From Bacillus sp. MYb209 (lineage in GTDB: Bacteria; Bacillota; Bacilli; Bacillales; Bacillaceae_G), in contig NZ_PCNZ01000006.1 of NCBI RefSeq assembly GCF_002975175.1, forward strand, positions 1 to 64,000: a stretch of DNA of 64,000 bases. The letters are read 5' to 3'. The translations under genes were made by a program, and so were the position numbers. Below are positions 36,249 to 45,488 of the stretch, piece by piece. Below the pieces are notes generated by a model, which saw only the letters and a program-made list of their open reading frames with translations, had not been told where the DNA came from and made no database searches. Numbering within the stretch: position 1 is the first letter of the stretch; each line of letters starts with the position of its first letter.

Positions 36249-36587
36249 ATGACGTTTGATGAATTGAAAAAAAACAAACCCACAACCCCATGGATTGAGA
36301 ATGATGAAGATGGGGAGTTTTTCACTGAAGAAAATATAAGTGCAACAAATAAAGTTCTTGACACTTACATTAACAATTTAGAGCTATTGGGGGAGAATCC
36401 AACCGAAGTCGAAATAATGCAAGTCGTTAAAGAAGTAGTTGTTAAAATAAATGAATTAAATGACGAACATGACTATTTTATCGAAACAATGGAAAGAGAA
36501 GATCTCTATGAATTTATCGATACAGCAGCACGAATAGCTGGCTTAGAATCCGAAGAAGACATAACAGAAGAATGGAGAGAATGGTAA
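36249..36587 (+). CDS. small acidic protein, unknown, immunity-protein-like
   Basis: The 112-residue soluble protein is very acidic (for example ENDEDGEFFTEEN and GLESEEDITEEW) with no signal or membrane part. Such acidic single-domain proteins include immunity proteins of polymorphic toxins, but no toxin gene is adjacent. I do not recognise the family with certainty. AGGAGG lies 6 bases before the ATG and a good terminator follows, so it is an expressed single gene. The 250 bases upstream show no other gene. Confidence 0.7.
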   Translation: MTFDELKKNKPTTPWIENDEDGEFFTEENISATNKVLDTYINNLELLGENPTEVEIMQVVKEVVVKINELNDEHDYFIETMEREDLYEFIDTAARIAGLESEEDITEEWREW

Positions 36588-36609
36588 ACAAAACAGAGAA
36601 AAATTTAAA

Positions 36610-36644
36610 CTGCACCTCTAATGGTTAGAGGTGCAGCTTTTTTC
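36610..36644 (+). terminator. terminator of the acidic protein gene
   Basis: CTGCACCTCTAA (36610-36621) pairs with TTAGAGGTGCAG (36625-36636), followed by CTTTTTT. The stretch 36645-36925 beyond it shows no gene. Confidence 0.8.
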
Positions 36645-36949
36645 ATACGCCAATTGAATTAATGAGTTGATATCTGCATAGGATTCACATGTTCCAACAT
36701 AATATCAATTTAATTTTTATCACGAGGATTTAATTATAAATAAATATTGGCACTTGCTTTAATCAAATAAAAAAATCTCGTCTCTTCTTTTAACTGGCAC
36801 ATAGAGAGAACCTTCACTATTGTCTTATTTCACATTATGTAAGATACAACAAATAATAATCTCTCAATACACTTTCATATACAAAAATATATGAAGCACC
36901 AAATAGAGTAACTTATAACCCAAATTAAAAAGACCACCAAAAGGCAGCC

Positions 36950-37927
36950 TCACAACTGAATCGTAGTACCCATCCCACGCTCCATCGCTTTTTCATATAA
37001 GTATTTCGCAACGATAATATCTACTACCGCTAAACCTACTGATTTGAAAATAGTAATCTCTTCATTGTTCTCCCTACCAGCTTTTTCCCCGCTAATAATT
37101 TGACCAAGTTCGGCGTGTATGTCACTTGCCTCAAATAAGCCTTCTTTTATTGGAACTTGAAGGTCACCAGTTTCTTCTAGCGCTGCTTCTTTTGATTCAA
37201 CTACTACTTTATTTGCGTTCGCGATGGCATGGGATGGTAGTTCTTGCATGCTCGGTCTGAATGAACCGACGGCGTTTACGTGGACGCCTTTTTGCAATGT
37301 TTCTGTGAAGACTGGTATAGATGCATTCGTTGTTGTGACGATGATGTCTGCTTCACTTATTGCTTCATCTGGATCCCTGTAGACGTATGCAGGTTTATTG
37401 AATTTCTCTTGTATATATTGTGCAAATACATACGCTTTTTCTTCTGTTCGATTGTATAGTATGACTTTTTCGATATCTCTAACCGCGAATACAGCTTCTG
37501 CAATTCCTTTCGCTTGTTCCCCTGTGCCGATGATGCATAAGTTTTTTGCGTTATGACGAGCTAAATGTTTTGTCGCTACACCTGATAAGGCGCCTGTTCG
37601 GATCATTGTTAAATAAGAACCTTCTAAAAGTGCGAGCGGTTCTCCTGTTTGAAAGTCTGATAGCATCACAATCCCGTTTATCGTTTTCTTTCCGAGCTTC
37701 TTATTATGAGGGGCTACCGTTACTATTTTTACTCCAAGCGCCTCAAGTCCTTCCGCGACTGAAGGCATAATTAACGCGGTATTTTGTTCACTCGCAAATG
37801 GTAATGAGCCGCGAATTGGTGTGATCGTTCTTTCTGCGGAAAATTCTTTTAAAGCAAGCGCCGCATATTCAATGACTTCCTTCATATTTACTAAGTTTTT
37901 TTGTTCGTTCGCGCTTATGACTAGCAT
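36950..37927 (-). CDS. ornithine cyclodeaminase/mu-crystallin family, likely pyrroline-2-carboxylate reductase
   Basis: The 325-residue enzyme has the OCD family core: TPIRGSLPF, ALLEGSYLTMIRTGALSGVAT, the Rossmann motif IIGTGEQAKG, VNAVGSFRPSMQELP and IFKSVGLAVVD. Members include ornithine cyclodeaminase and delta1-pyrroline-2-carboxylate reductase. The operon with a proline-racemase-type enzyme makes the reductase role in D-proline or hydroxyproline breakdown more likely. The start overlaps the end of the symporter gene by seven bases. Confidence 0.82.
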   Translation of the reverse strand: MLVISANEQKNLVNMKEVIEYAALALKEFSAERTITPIRGSLPFASEQNTALIMPSVAEGLEALGVKIVTVAPHNKKLGKKTINGIVMLSDFQTGEPLALLEGSYLTMIRTGALSGVATKHLARHNAKNLCIIGTGEQAKGIAEAVFAVRDIEKVILYNRTEEKAYVFAQYIQEKFNKPAYVYRDPDEAISEADIIVTTTNASIPVFTETLQKGVHVNAVGSFRPSMQELPSHAIANANKVVVESKEAALEETGDLQVPIKEGLFEASDIHAELGQIISGEKAGRENNEEITIFKSVGLAVVDIIVAKYLYEKAMERGMGTTIQL

Positions 37928-39156
37928 ATTTGTTCACCCTTTTCTAAATTCTTCTCTTCACTAGATGCAATATTTTCGTTTACGACCTGTGCTCCTACTA
38001 AATCACCCGTAATATTTACAACTGTGTGGCCCATATCAACGAGCGGAGAAACAGCTGCGATGATCGGGATAATTGTTAGCGGAAGCCCTAGTGTAGAGAG
38101 TAAAATGGTCGCGGTAATAACGTCCGCACCTTTTACTCCGGCACAGCCGGCTGCAAGGACAATTCCTAAAAATACAGTTTGCATAATAAGCCCAAATGTA
38201 ATCGGAATTCCATATACATTTAATGCGAAGACCGCTAAAACACCGAGTGCTGCGGATAGTCCATTCATATTAACAGTAGCCCCAAGCGGAATGGTGAAAC
38301 CAGCTACCGATTCAGGGATACGAAGTCTTTTTTGCGCAACTTCCATCGTTACCGGAAGAGTAGCGCTACTTGATGTCGTACTAGCAGCTACGAGCATAGC
38401 TGGACTCACTTGTTTGTAGAAGTGAAGTGGGCTTATCCTCCCGAAAATTTTCAGTACAATTGGGTACATAATAAATACAATGAGTAGCAATGATAAATAA
38501 TCAGCTACGACATAGCTAACGACAGCAGTAAGCATGTCAGCTCCAAATGTGCCAACTACATGAGCAATTAACGCCATAATTCCGTACGGAGCAAATCCAA
38601 TAATGATTTCTGCAATTTTAATCATTATTTTTGATCCTTCATGAACTAATTTACGAGTTCCTTTCGCTTGATCGCCAAGAAGAATAAGTGCCATGCCGAC
38701 AAAAATAGCAAAGATAATAATTTGAAGCATACTTGTTTCTGCAGCCGCTTGAATGACGTTAGAAGGAAACCATTGTACGATATTATCTATAAAACTAAAC
38801 TTCTCTTCTTTAAAGTTCTGTCCATTCGCAAGAAGACCTTCTACTCCTTTACCAGGGTTGATAATAAAAGCGATTACTACGCCAATACTTGTCGCTAATA
38901 CAGCTGTCATTGCATAGTAAATGAAAATTCTTCCGCCAATTGCCCTTAACATTTTCGGATTTTCAAGTTGTGCGATACCTGAGACGATACTTAAAAAAGT
39001 TAACGGCACGATAATCATTTGTAATAAACGAATAAATATATCCCCAATCGGTTTTAAAACAGCTACTTTCGGTCCAAATACTACCCCTAACGCAATACCG
39101 ATTAATGCCCCTATCAAAATTTTCACAGGTAAATTTAATTTTCGCCACCACTTCAT
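37921..39156 (-). CDS. DAACS-family dicarboxylate/amino acid:cation symporter
   Basis: The 411-residue transporter shows the GltP/DctA features: LLQMIIVPLTFLSIVSGI, then AASTTSSSATLPVTMEVAQK (serine-rich hairpin), GATVNMNGLSAALG, and ISPLVDMGHTVVNITGDL. Eight helices plus two re-entrant loops are expected. It likely imports the amino acid used by the flanking racemase and reductase. It lies 26 bases after the racemase gene. Confidence 0.88.
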   Translation of the reverse strand: MKWWRKLNLPVKILIGALIGIALGVVFGPKVAVLKPIGDIFIRLLQMIIVPLTFLSIVSGIAQLENPKMLRAIGGRIFIYYAMTAVLATSIGVVIAFIINPGKGVEGLLANGQNFKEEKFSFIDNIVQWFPSNVIQAAAETSMLQIIIFAIFVGMALILLGDQAKGTRKLVHEGSKIMIKIAEIIIGFAPYGIMALIAHVVGTFGADMLTAVVSYVVADYLSLLLIVFIMYPIVLKIFGRISPLHFYKQVSPAMLVAASTTSSSATLPVTMEVAQKRLRIPESVAGFTIPLGATVNMNGLSAALGVLAVFALNVYGIPITFGLIMQTVFLGIVLAAGCAGVKGADVITATILLSTLGLPLTIIPIIAAVSPLVDMGHTVVNITGDLVGAQVVNENIASSEEKNLEKGEQIC

Positions 39157-39182
39157 CCAAAGGTCCCTCCCTTAAGAAAACA

Positions 39183-40187
39183 TTAAGCTAACAAAAACCC
39201 CCGATTCAAAACATCTCTCGGATTTACAACAAACTGATGAAATCCTGTAATAAACGCCTGCCCCGTCACTTTCGGAACGACTGCTTCATATTGATCTACC
39301 TCTGTTACGGATAATACTTCTCCCTCAAATTGGCCGTCAGTGATACATTCGTGGACGAAAGTTTCTCCCTTTTGTAAGGCATCTTTTTCAAAAAGGGTTG
39401 CGATTCTTGCGGAAGTTCCTGTGCCGCAAGGGGAACGGTCTACTTGCCCGTCAGCAAAGATCGTTACATTTCGTAAAGTAGCGTCTTTTCCTTTCGGTTC
39501 ATCTGAGAAAATAACGCCGTATATTCCTTTTAAACCTTCTTCAAGTGGATGTTTTACTTCCATTTGACTCTCAATGTAGTGCTTAATTTTACCGCCCCAC
39601 GTTTGAATAGCAGGTAAATCTTTGAAATCGACTTTCAAACCAAATTCTTTACAGTCTACAACAGCGTAGAATGCTCCGCCAAATGCAATATCTACTTGAA
39701 ATTCATAGTCATCTATTTTGATAGGAACGTCTTTCTTATATACAAACGAAGGAACGTTTTCAAATGATACGGACTCTACTTCGCTCCCGTTAAATTTTGC
39801 GTACGCAATGACTTCCCCAGCAGGGCTATCAATAATGAATTTTTGTTTTTCACCTGTCACTTCAAACATACCAGTTTCAATTCCTACTGTAATAACAGCG
39901 ATAATTCCGTGACCACACATCGTACTCCAGCCTTCATTGTGCATAAATAACACGCCAAAATCAGCATGAGGACTTGCGGGCGGAGTAATAATACAACCGT
40001 ACATTCCGTGATGTCCTCTCGGTTCATACATAAGAATCTCACGAAGATGATCCAAATGTTCCATGCAGTACGCGCGTCTTTCTAATTGCGTTTCTCCCTT
40101 TATCACTGGTACTCCGCCCGTAATGATTCGAAGTGGTTCCCCAGCTACGTGAGCATCAATTGTTGTGTATATTTTACTAACCTTCAT
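39183..40187 (-). CDS. proline racemase / hydroxyproline 2-epimerase family enzyme
   Basis: The 334-residue enzyme has both catalytic cysteines of the family: Cys91 in MCGHG and Cys254 in SPCGTGTS. Both Cys mark racemases or epimerases, as opposed to trans-3-hydroxyproline dehydratases, where one is Thr. It interconverts L- and D-forms of proline or 4-hydroxyproline; the substrate cannot be fixed from what I see. AAGGAG lies 8 bases before the ATG and a sigma-54 promoter lies upstream. It is the first gene of a three-gene catabolic operon. Confidence 0.88.
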   Translation of the reverse strand: MKVSKIYTTIDAHVAGEPLRIITGGVPVIKGETQLERRAYCMEHLDHLREILMYEPRGHHGMYGCIITPPASPHADFGVLFMHNEGWSTMCGHGIIAVITVGIETGMFEVTGEKQKFIIDSPAGEVIAYAKFNGSEVESVSFENVPSFVYKKDVPIKIDDYEFQVDIAFGGAFYAVVDCKEFGLKVDFKDLPAIQTWGGKIKHYIESQMEVKHPLEEGLKGIYGVIFSDEPKGKDATLRNVTIFADGQVDRSPCGTGTSARIATLFEKDALQKGETFVHECITDGQFEGEVLSVTEVDQYEAVVPKVTGQAFITGFHQFVVNPRDVLNRGFLLA

Positions 40188-40223
40188 TTCTATCTCTCCT
40201 TCATACTTTTATACTCTTTTCAT

Positions 40224-40239
40224 TGCAAATACCATGCCA
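40224..40239 (-). promoter_or_regulatory. sigma-54 (-24/-12) promoter of the racemase operon
   Basis: The minus strand reads TTGGCATGGTATTTGCAA, with GG and GC exactly ten bases apart, matching TGGCAC-N5-TTGCA except for one base. It lies about 37 bases before the racemase start. The adjacent divergent gene encodes a sigma-54 activator. Confidence 0.75.
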
Positions 40240-40274
40240 AAGTGCAGAGCGTTAATTTGTTTACATTTTTCTGA

Positions 40275-40291
40275 AAAAGGTGTATCCTTTT
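40275..40291. promoter_or_regulatory. candidate upstream activator site
   Basis: The dyad AAAAGG-N5-CCTTTT lies about 50 bases upstream of the -24 element, where an enhancer-binding activator would dock. Only one copy is seen. Confidence 0.4.
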
Positions 40292-40325
40292 GGCAACAAA
40301 TCTGTATACCACTGTCTACTTTTTT

Positions 40326-40483
40326 ATAAAGTGAAACTTTAATCAGTAGGGATCTTTTCCATCCCCACTGATTATTAGCCCACACCAATCGGACTTTTAC
40401 GGGCAGTTGCTCTCCCACCTACCTTCCTCGCATTCGCTGAATTTTGAGGTGGGAATCTTACTGTCCACAAATAGCGGGATAAA
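40326..40483 (+). repeat. bcr1 element (copy B), in the activator gene leader
   Basis: The same architecture as copy A, flanked by ATAAA at 40326-40330 and 40479-40483. Sequence differs at scattered positions (for example CAGTAGGGA). It ends 18 bases before the ATG of the sigma-54 activator. Confidence 0.85.
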
Positions 40484-40501
40484 ATCTTTGGAGGATACAC
40501 T

Positions 40502-41881
40502 ATGAAACAATTCGATAACTTTGCAGTTCCAACGTTACATACACTCCTTTCTTACGTGGAAGAAGCGATTTCTATCGTAAATACGAAGGGCGTTATGTTG
40601 TACTGGAATGAGGCAGCAGAAAAAATGTATGACATAAGAAAAGAAGATATTATCGGTAGAAATGTGCAAGAGTTTTTTTCAAAGGAAGATATTATGAATT
40701 TGAAAGTTCTTGAGAGCGGGCAACCGGTCCGGGATATTTATCATCTTCCTCGGCCAGATAAGCACGTATTAATTAGTACGACTCCTATTTATGACGAAAG
40801 CAATGAATTAATTGGTTCTATGTCTGTAGAAAGAGATATTACCGTAACGATTAAGTTAAATGAAAAATTATCCTCCACTTCTGAAGAATTACAGCAATTA
40901 AAGCAAATGATTCAACATCAGCAAGATGACCCCTTCAGCACGATTAAAGGAAATAATGCAACACTTCAGCACATTATCCACAACATGAAAAAGGTAGCGA
41001 AAACTGATGCGACGATTTTAATTACAGGAGAAAGCGGTGTTGGAAAAGAGCTATTTGCCCAGGCCATTCATGAAGCGAGCCTTAGAAACAAGCAACCTTT
41101 TATCCCGATTAATTGCGGTGCTATCCCTGCCGCTCTCTTTGAAAGTGAGCTATTTGGTTATGAATCCGGAGCATACACGGGAGCCGCTAAGGGCGGCAAA
41201 GCAGGAAAGCTAGAATTAGCAAGTGGCGGTACATTATTTTTAGATGAAGTAGGAGAACTCCCACTTGATATGCAAGTGAAACTACTTCGTGCTTTACAAG
41301 AAAAAGAGATTTACCGAATTGGTGGGCAAGCTCCGAAAAAGATAAACGTAAGAGTGATCGCCGCAACGAATCGTATTTTAGAAGATATGGTGCTCAGCGG
41401 GACATTTCGATCTGATTTATTTTATAGACTAAATGTTTTCACAGCTCACATCCCGCCGCTAAGAGAGCGAATAGATGATATTTCTTTTTTAGTGCATCAT
41501 TTCTTAAAGGAATTTTCTTTTAAATATAACAAGCCCGCTCCTTTCGTTCATCAAGAAGCAATGAATCGACTGCATACATATTTTTGGCCGGGTAATATTC
41601 GTGAACTACGCAATATAATAGAAAGATTAATTGTCCTTCATGAAGGTAAAGAAATACGTGAATCAAACATTTCGCAACTATTACCTTCGCAAAAATCCGT
41701 CTATCATACAGAGCGTTCACTCACTGATGCGAAAAAGAACTTGGAGAAAACTAGAATTATACAAGCTCTCGAAGACACGTACGGAAATAAAAGCATTGCT
41801 GCGAAAAAGCTGGGCATGTCCCGGGCTAATTTATATAAGAAGCTGAAGAAGTATGGGATTACCTATGAAGTAGAGCGATAA
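40502..41881 (+). CDS. sigma-54-dependent transcriptional activator (PAS-AAA+-Fis)
   Basis: The 459-residue protein has an N-terminal PAS domain (about 10-120: YVEEAISIVNTKGVMLYWNE), the AAA+ domain with Walker A GESGVGKE (176-183), the sigma-54 contact loop GAYTGA (223-228), Walker B TLFLDEVGEL, and a Fis-type HTH at the C-terminus (NKSIAAKKLGMSRANLYKKL). It is of the RocR/PrdR type that activates amino acid catabolism. It is divergent from the racemase operon, which has a sigma-54 promoter. TGGAGG precedes the ATG directly after a bcr1 element. Confidence 0.9.
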   Translation: MKQFDNFAVPTLHTLLSYVEEAISIVNTKGVMLYWNEAAEKMYDIRKEDIIGRNVQEFFSKEDIMNLKVLESGQPVRDIYHLPRPDKHVLISTTPIYDESNELIGSMSVERDITVTIKLNEKLSSTSEELQQLKQMIQHQQDDPFSTIKGNNATLQHIIHNMKKVAKTDATILITGESGVGKELFAQAIHEASLRNKQPFIPINCGAIPAALFESELFGYESGAYTGAAKGGKAGKLELASGGTLFLDEVGELPLDMQVKLLRALQEKEIYRIGGQAPKKINVRVIAATNRILEDMVLSGTFRSDLFYRLNVFTAHIPPLRERIDDISFLVHHFLKEFSFKYNKPAPFVHQEAMNRLHTYFWPGNIRELRNIIERLIVLHEGKEIRESNISQLLPSQKSVYHTERSLTDAKKNLEKTRIIQALEDTYGNKSIAAKKLGMSRANLYKKLKKYGITYEVER

Positions 41882-41948
41882 TCAGCGGTGTGTGTATGTT
41901 CATAAGCCAATAAAAAAAGTCATTTATTCATAGTGTGTAAGATTCATT

Positions 41949-42320
41949 GTGGAATTTAAGCCACATATTCGTTCTTGGAAGATGCTTCAATAAGATGATA
42001 CATATGATTTTTTACTTACTTTGAATCCTAAAAATAGAGAGATTGTCAGGAAAGATTTATTGGTGTTGCTTAAGTTGGCAAAGCGAAAAAAATTTATAAC
42101 ACATGTGCCTTTAACGAAAGAGAAATCAAGAGCTTTACCTCCAACTACTACCCCTTTAACCATAGAGGAACAAAAGGCTGTAGAAAAAGCAATTAAACAA
42201 AATATGTTAAATTCCCCTGAAGAATTGTTGTTAGTATCTTTATGTTTTTATCATGGACTTAGCACATCAGATATAAAGAATAGCTGTAAAAGTTATAAAT
42301 TTAGTGGTTTAAAATTATAG
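41949..42320 (+). pseudogene. tyrosine recombinase remnant
   Basis: The frame reads VEFKPHIRSWKMLQ, an in-frame TAA at 41991, then DDTYDFLLTLNPKNREIVRK and TTPLTIEEQKAVEKAIKQN with LLLVSLCFYHGLSTSDIKN. The last part has the shape of the start of a tyrosine recombinase catalytic domain (LLL..LYTGLR.SEI), but the active-site residues that follow are absent. No promoter or ribosome site is seen. It is therefore the wreck of an integrase-like gene. Confidence 0.55.
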
Positions 42321-42468
42321 AGCATTTCTTTGAATGAGGAATGCTTTTTATTTTTCCTTAAAACAAAAACTCACAATAAAAATTTCATTCAAATTAATAA
42401 AATTTTATTGTAAAACGATAAAATATATATTAAAATCAAAATCAGAATAAATAAGCGAGGTGCTTTTT

Positions 42469-42951
42469 ATGGAAAAAGGAACAACGTTATTTTTAAAAGT
42501 AGCTGTTATTCTTTTAGGAATCCCAGTTCTTGCTCTGTGCATCTTTTTTGTGCCTGAGATGGCGAATCTTGCAGCAAAATTGCTTCCAGAGTTTTCTTTT
42601 ATAAAATATCTCGTTTTCATCGCTTTTGATGCATCGGCGATACCTTTTTACTTTGCTTTGTATCAGGCTTTCAAACTCTTACGCTATATTGACAAAAATA
42701 AAGCTTTCTCCGATTTATCTGTAAAAGCTTTAAAGAAAATCAAATACTGTGCCATCACAATCAGTATTTTTCATTTGCTAGTTTGGCCGCTCTTCTATAT
42801 CTTTGCGGAAGTAGACGACGCACCAGGAGTTATCTTTGTCGGATTGGTTGTTCCTTTTGCTTCGATGGTTATCGCAGTCTTTGCGGCTGTTCTCCAAAAA
42901 CTTTTACAAGAAGCAATTAATATCAAATCAGAAAATGATTTAACGGTCTGA
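42469..42951 (+). CDS. DUF2975 family membrane protein
   Basis: The 160-residue protein has four predicted membrane helices and the DUF2975 features (FALYQAFKLLRYIDKNKAFSD before helix 3). In Bacillus these proteins are usually followed by a YozG-type XRE regulator, as here (11 bases downstream). GAGGTG lies 8 bases before the ATG at 42469. Function unknown; the pair is probably regulatory. Confidence 0.85.
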   Translation: MEKGTTLFLKVAVILLGIPVLALCIFFVPEMANLAAKLLPEFSFIKYLVFIAFDASAIPFYFALYQAFKLLRYIDKNKAFSDLSVKALKKIKYCAITISIFHLLVWPLFYIFAEVDDAPGVIFVGLVVPFASMVIAVFAAVLQKLLQEAINIKSENDLTV

Positions 42952-42962
42952 GGTGAATAACA

Positions 42963-43178
42963 ATGGCAATTATAATCAATATTGATGTGATGTTAGCAAA
43001 AAGGAAAATGAGCGTAACAGAACTTTCGGAGAAGGTTGGAATAACAATGGCGAACCTTTCTATATTGAAAAATGGAAAGGCAAAAGCGATTCGACTATCC
43101 ACTTTAGAGACAATTTGTAAGGCTTTAGAATGTCAGCCTGGAGATATTTTAGAATACAAAAGTGACGAAGACAGTTAA
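42963..43178 (+). CDS. YozG-type XRE/Cro helix-turn-helix regulator
   Basis: The 71-residue protein is one HTH domain: MAIIINIDVMLAKRKMSVTE, then LSEKVGITMANLSILKNGKA and TLETICKALECQPGDILEY. It is coupled to the DUF2975 gene and followed by a large membrane protein gene, and likely controls this three-gene operon. Confidence 0.9.
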   Translation: MAIIINIDVMLAKRKMSVTELSEKVGITMANLSILKNGKAKAIRLSTLETICKALECQPGDILEYKSDEDS

Positions 43179-43225
43179 ACATATTGAGGAGACTTAATGT
43201 AACAATTATTAGAGGAGGTATAACT

Positions 43226-44473
43226 ATGGACATTAACAATTTGATTGTTGAAAATATTGCTAACCCTCATGAGCTGGAGAGAATGTATAGAAAAGACCCG
43301 AAAACTTTTAAAAAGTCATTCTCACACGCATGGGAACAAAATCCTGATTCTCAGGTTCTTGGCGTTTGGTATGAAAGATTGCATTTCAATGAGACGGCAA
43401 ATACAGAAAAATCTTCCTTGCTTCAAAAAGGTTTCTTATTCATGGGCATTTTAGCCATTCTGGCCGGGATAAGCACCAGAATCATTTTCCATTTTGTCGA
43501 ACAGGAAGCAATTGCTCCAATTAACCTGGCTTTTGGTATAATTCCCTTTATTGCTGCCTATTTTGTTTACAATAATACTCCGAAAAAAAGTGTTATTTAT
43601 TCCCTTGCAGCGTGTTTCCTAATTTCCGGGATTTATCTTAATATGCTGCCATTAAATTATAAAGACAGTATTATCCTTGCTTATTTACACCTTCCCATAT
43701 TCTTATGGGTATTGGTAGGGCTTGCATTTACAGGAAATGAACATTCAAAAGGCAGTACAAGATTAGCCTATATTAAATTTAATTTGGAATATTGTATTCT
43801 CTACGCCAGCATGGCAGTTAGCGGAATGATACTAGCAGCATTAACCATGCAGTTATTTAGCTTTGTTGACTTGGATATAGAAGACTTTTATTTTAGTAAT
43901 GTCGTTTTATTTGGTGCCGCCGCTCTAGCTATTGTGGCTGCATATCTAGTATCAATGAATCTTAAACTTGCTAAGAATATTACACCATATATAGCTAAAA
44001 TTTTCAGTCCTCTTGTCCTGGTCACATTGTTGGTCTATCTTATAACGGTTATATGGGCCGGAAAAAATCCATTCTTGGACCGCAATTTCCTGATAGCCTT
44101 CAACGGAATACTCCTTGGTGTATTGGCCGTTACCATATTTTCCATTACCGAGAGCGACTCAGACGAGAAAAAGAACATTTCAGATTATATAAATTTCGCC
44201 TTAATTGTTCTTACGCTTATCATTGACAGTGTGGCTTTGTCAGCCATCGTGTTCAGACTTTCTTCTTATGGGATTACGCCTAATAGACTTGCTGTTTTAG
44301 GAGTAAACATACTTATCTGGGCAAATCTAATTTGGATTATGCTCTCCTATATGCGTTTTCTACAAAACAAATCTGGACCTTCAACTATCCAAGATGCCGT
44401 TACTAAGTATTTGCCAGTCTACGGAATTTGGGCAGCTTTCGTTACATTTACTTTTCCTATAATTTTTAATTAG
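43226..44473 (+). CDS. polytopic membrane protein, possibly DUF4153-like
   Basis: The 415-residue protein has a soluble N-terminus of about 70 residues (MDINNLIVENIANPHELERM) and about twelve hydrophobic segments. The family is uncertain; the pattern recalls DUF4153/DUF2157-like proteins. The start at 43226 is chosen because GAGGAGG lies 9 bases upstream; a longer frame at 43184 lacks this. It follows the DUF2975/XRE pair and is likely in the same transcript. Confidence 0.7.
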   Translation: MDINNLIVENIANPHELERMYRKDPKTFKKSFSHAWEQNPDSQVLGVWYERLHFNETANTEKSSLLQKGFLFMGILAILAGISTRIIFHFVEQEAIAPINLAFGIIPFIAAYFVYNNTPKKSVIYSLAACFLISGIYLNMLPLNYKDSIILAYLHLPIFLWVLVGLAFTGNEHSKGSTRLAYIKFNLEYCILYASMAVSGMILAALTMQLFSFVDLDIEDFYFSNVVLFGAAALAIVAAYLVSMNLKLAKNITPYIAKIFSPLVLVTLLVYLITVIWAGKNPFLDRNFLIAFNGILLGVLAVTIFSITESDSDEKKNISDYINFALIVLTLIIDSVALSAIVFRLSSYGITPNRLAVLGVNILIWANLIWIMLSYMRFLQNKSGPSTIQDAVTKYLPVYGIWAAFVTFTFPIIFN

Positions 44474-44530
44474 AAAGGCTCTGTTAATGTAACAAAAAGC
44501 TAATCTTCTATAACGTATAAAATCCTTAGA

Positions 44531-44574
44531 GCCGATATTATGCAGCTTTTTATACAAAGTTGCATAATATCGGC
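44531..44574 (+). terminator. long stem-loop terminator
   Basis: GCCGATATTATGCA (44531-44544) pairs perfectly with TGCATAATATCGGC (44561-44574), and the stem continues inward with CTTT/AAAG. TTATTTTC follows. Confidence 0.65.
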
Positions 44575-44660
44575 TTATTTTCATTACTAAAGTTAAAAAG
44601 AGGATATTCAAACTAGAAGACATAATATATTGTTGCAACTGGATTCTTTAAAAAATGAAT

Positions 44661-44689
44661 CCGTTTTGATCAATCTTTTTTCAAAACGG
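44661..44689. repeat. hairpin of the 11-base-loop family, copy 1
   Basis: CCGTTTTGA and TCAAAACGG enclose the 11-base loop TCAATCTTTTT. Two similar hairpins lie at 45992-46040 and 46151-46181. Confidence 0.6.
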
Positions 44690-44774
44690 GTTCTATTAAT
44701 TTAACGTAAAATATGGGTTTGCGCGGTATTTTTGATCAAACTTTATTATAAAGCTACAATTAGGAGTGTTGGTT

Positions 44775-45269
44775 ATGGCTCATGCAAAAGATGTTTTATC
44801 GGATCAGTTGTTGGCAAATGCTAATGACCCAAGTTGGTACCTACCATTTTCAGATTCAGTAGAAAGATTGTCTGAGGAACATGCATTTTGGACGCCAAAC
44901 GAAGAAAGTAATAGTATTGCTGAAATTGTGCAGCATCTACTATATTGGAATCAAACATGGCAAACAAGGTACCAAAAATCTCACGTTGATGCTGTGCCTT
45001 CAATAGGAAATAATAATAACAGCTTTATTATTCCTGAAAATCATACTTTTGCTGCCTTAAAAAAACAACTATTAGAGGTGCTTTTACGTTGGCAAGAGTT
45101 ATTATCTGAAGAAAAAGTTGAGAGAGAAGTTAATGGTTATCCTGGACACGTGAAATGGTGGGCAATACTTGGAAATGTGTCAACTCATAACGCATATCAT
45201 ATTGGCCAGATCATTTATATCCGGAAGTTGCAAAATAGCTGGAAAATAGATGCAGGAGTAGATGAATAA
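44775..45269 (+). CDS. DinB-family protein
   Basis: The 164-residue protein has the DinB/YfiT four-helix fold with candidate metal His residues in EIVQHLLYWNQ (about 48) and STHNAYHIGQII (about 142-146). Family members include bacillithiol- or mycothiol-dependent transferases. AGGAG lies 8 bases before the ATG at 44775. Single gene, followed by a hairpin near 45321 (AGCTGTC ATTAT GGCAGCT). Confidence 0.85.
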   Translation: MAHAKDVLSDQLLANANDPSWYLPFSDSVERLSEEHAFWTPNEESNSIAEIVQHLLYWNQTWQTRYQKSHVDAVPSIGNNNNSFIIPENHTFAALKKQLLEVLLRWQELLSEEKVEREVNGYPGHVKWWAILGNVSTHNAYHIGQIIYIRKLQNSWKIDAGVDE

Positions 45270-45320
45270 ATAAAAGTTGCACTAGTACTACTTGAACTAA
45301 AGGTTGCAATAGTTTAAGAT

Positions 45321-45350
45321 CTAGCTGTCATTATGGCAGCTTTTCTTATT
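45321..45350 (+). terminator. terminator of the DinB-family gene
   Basis: AGCTG and CAGCT arms around TCATTATGG, followed by TTTTCTTATT. Confidence 0.55.
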
Positions 45351-45488
45351 GTACAACGTGAAGGATAGTGAAAATTGCAAAGTTTTAAGAACAGATTTAA
45401 ACTTCGCATAAATCTGTCCTTATAGGGAAAAATATGTAAGGTATTGTGCTGGAAAGCACTTGCCTATTCTAAATAAGGGGTGAGATGA

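Noticed and set aside
36110-36965. Similar GACCAC...AGCCTC stretches near 36112 and 36929 as a transposon pair
   Set aside because: They are short terminator-like sequences without inverted ends or a transposase between them.
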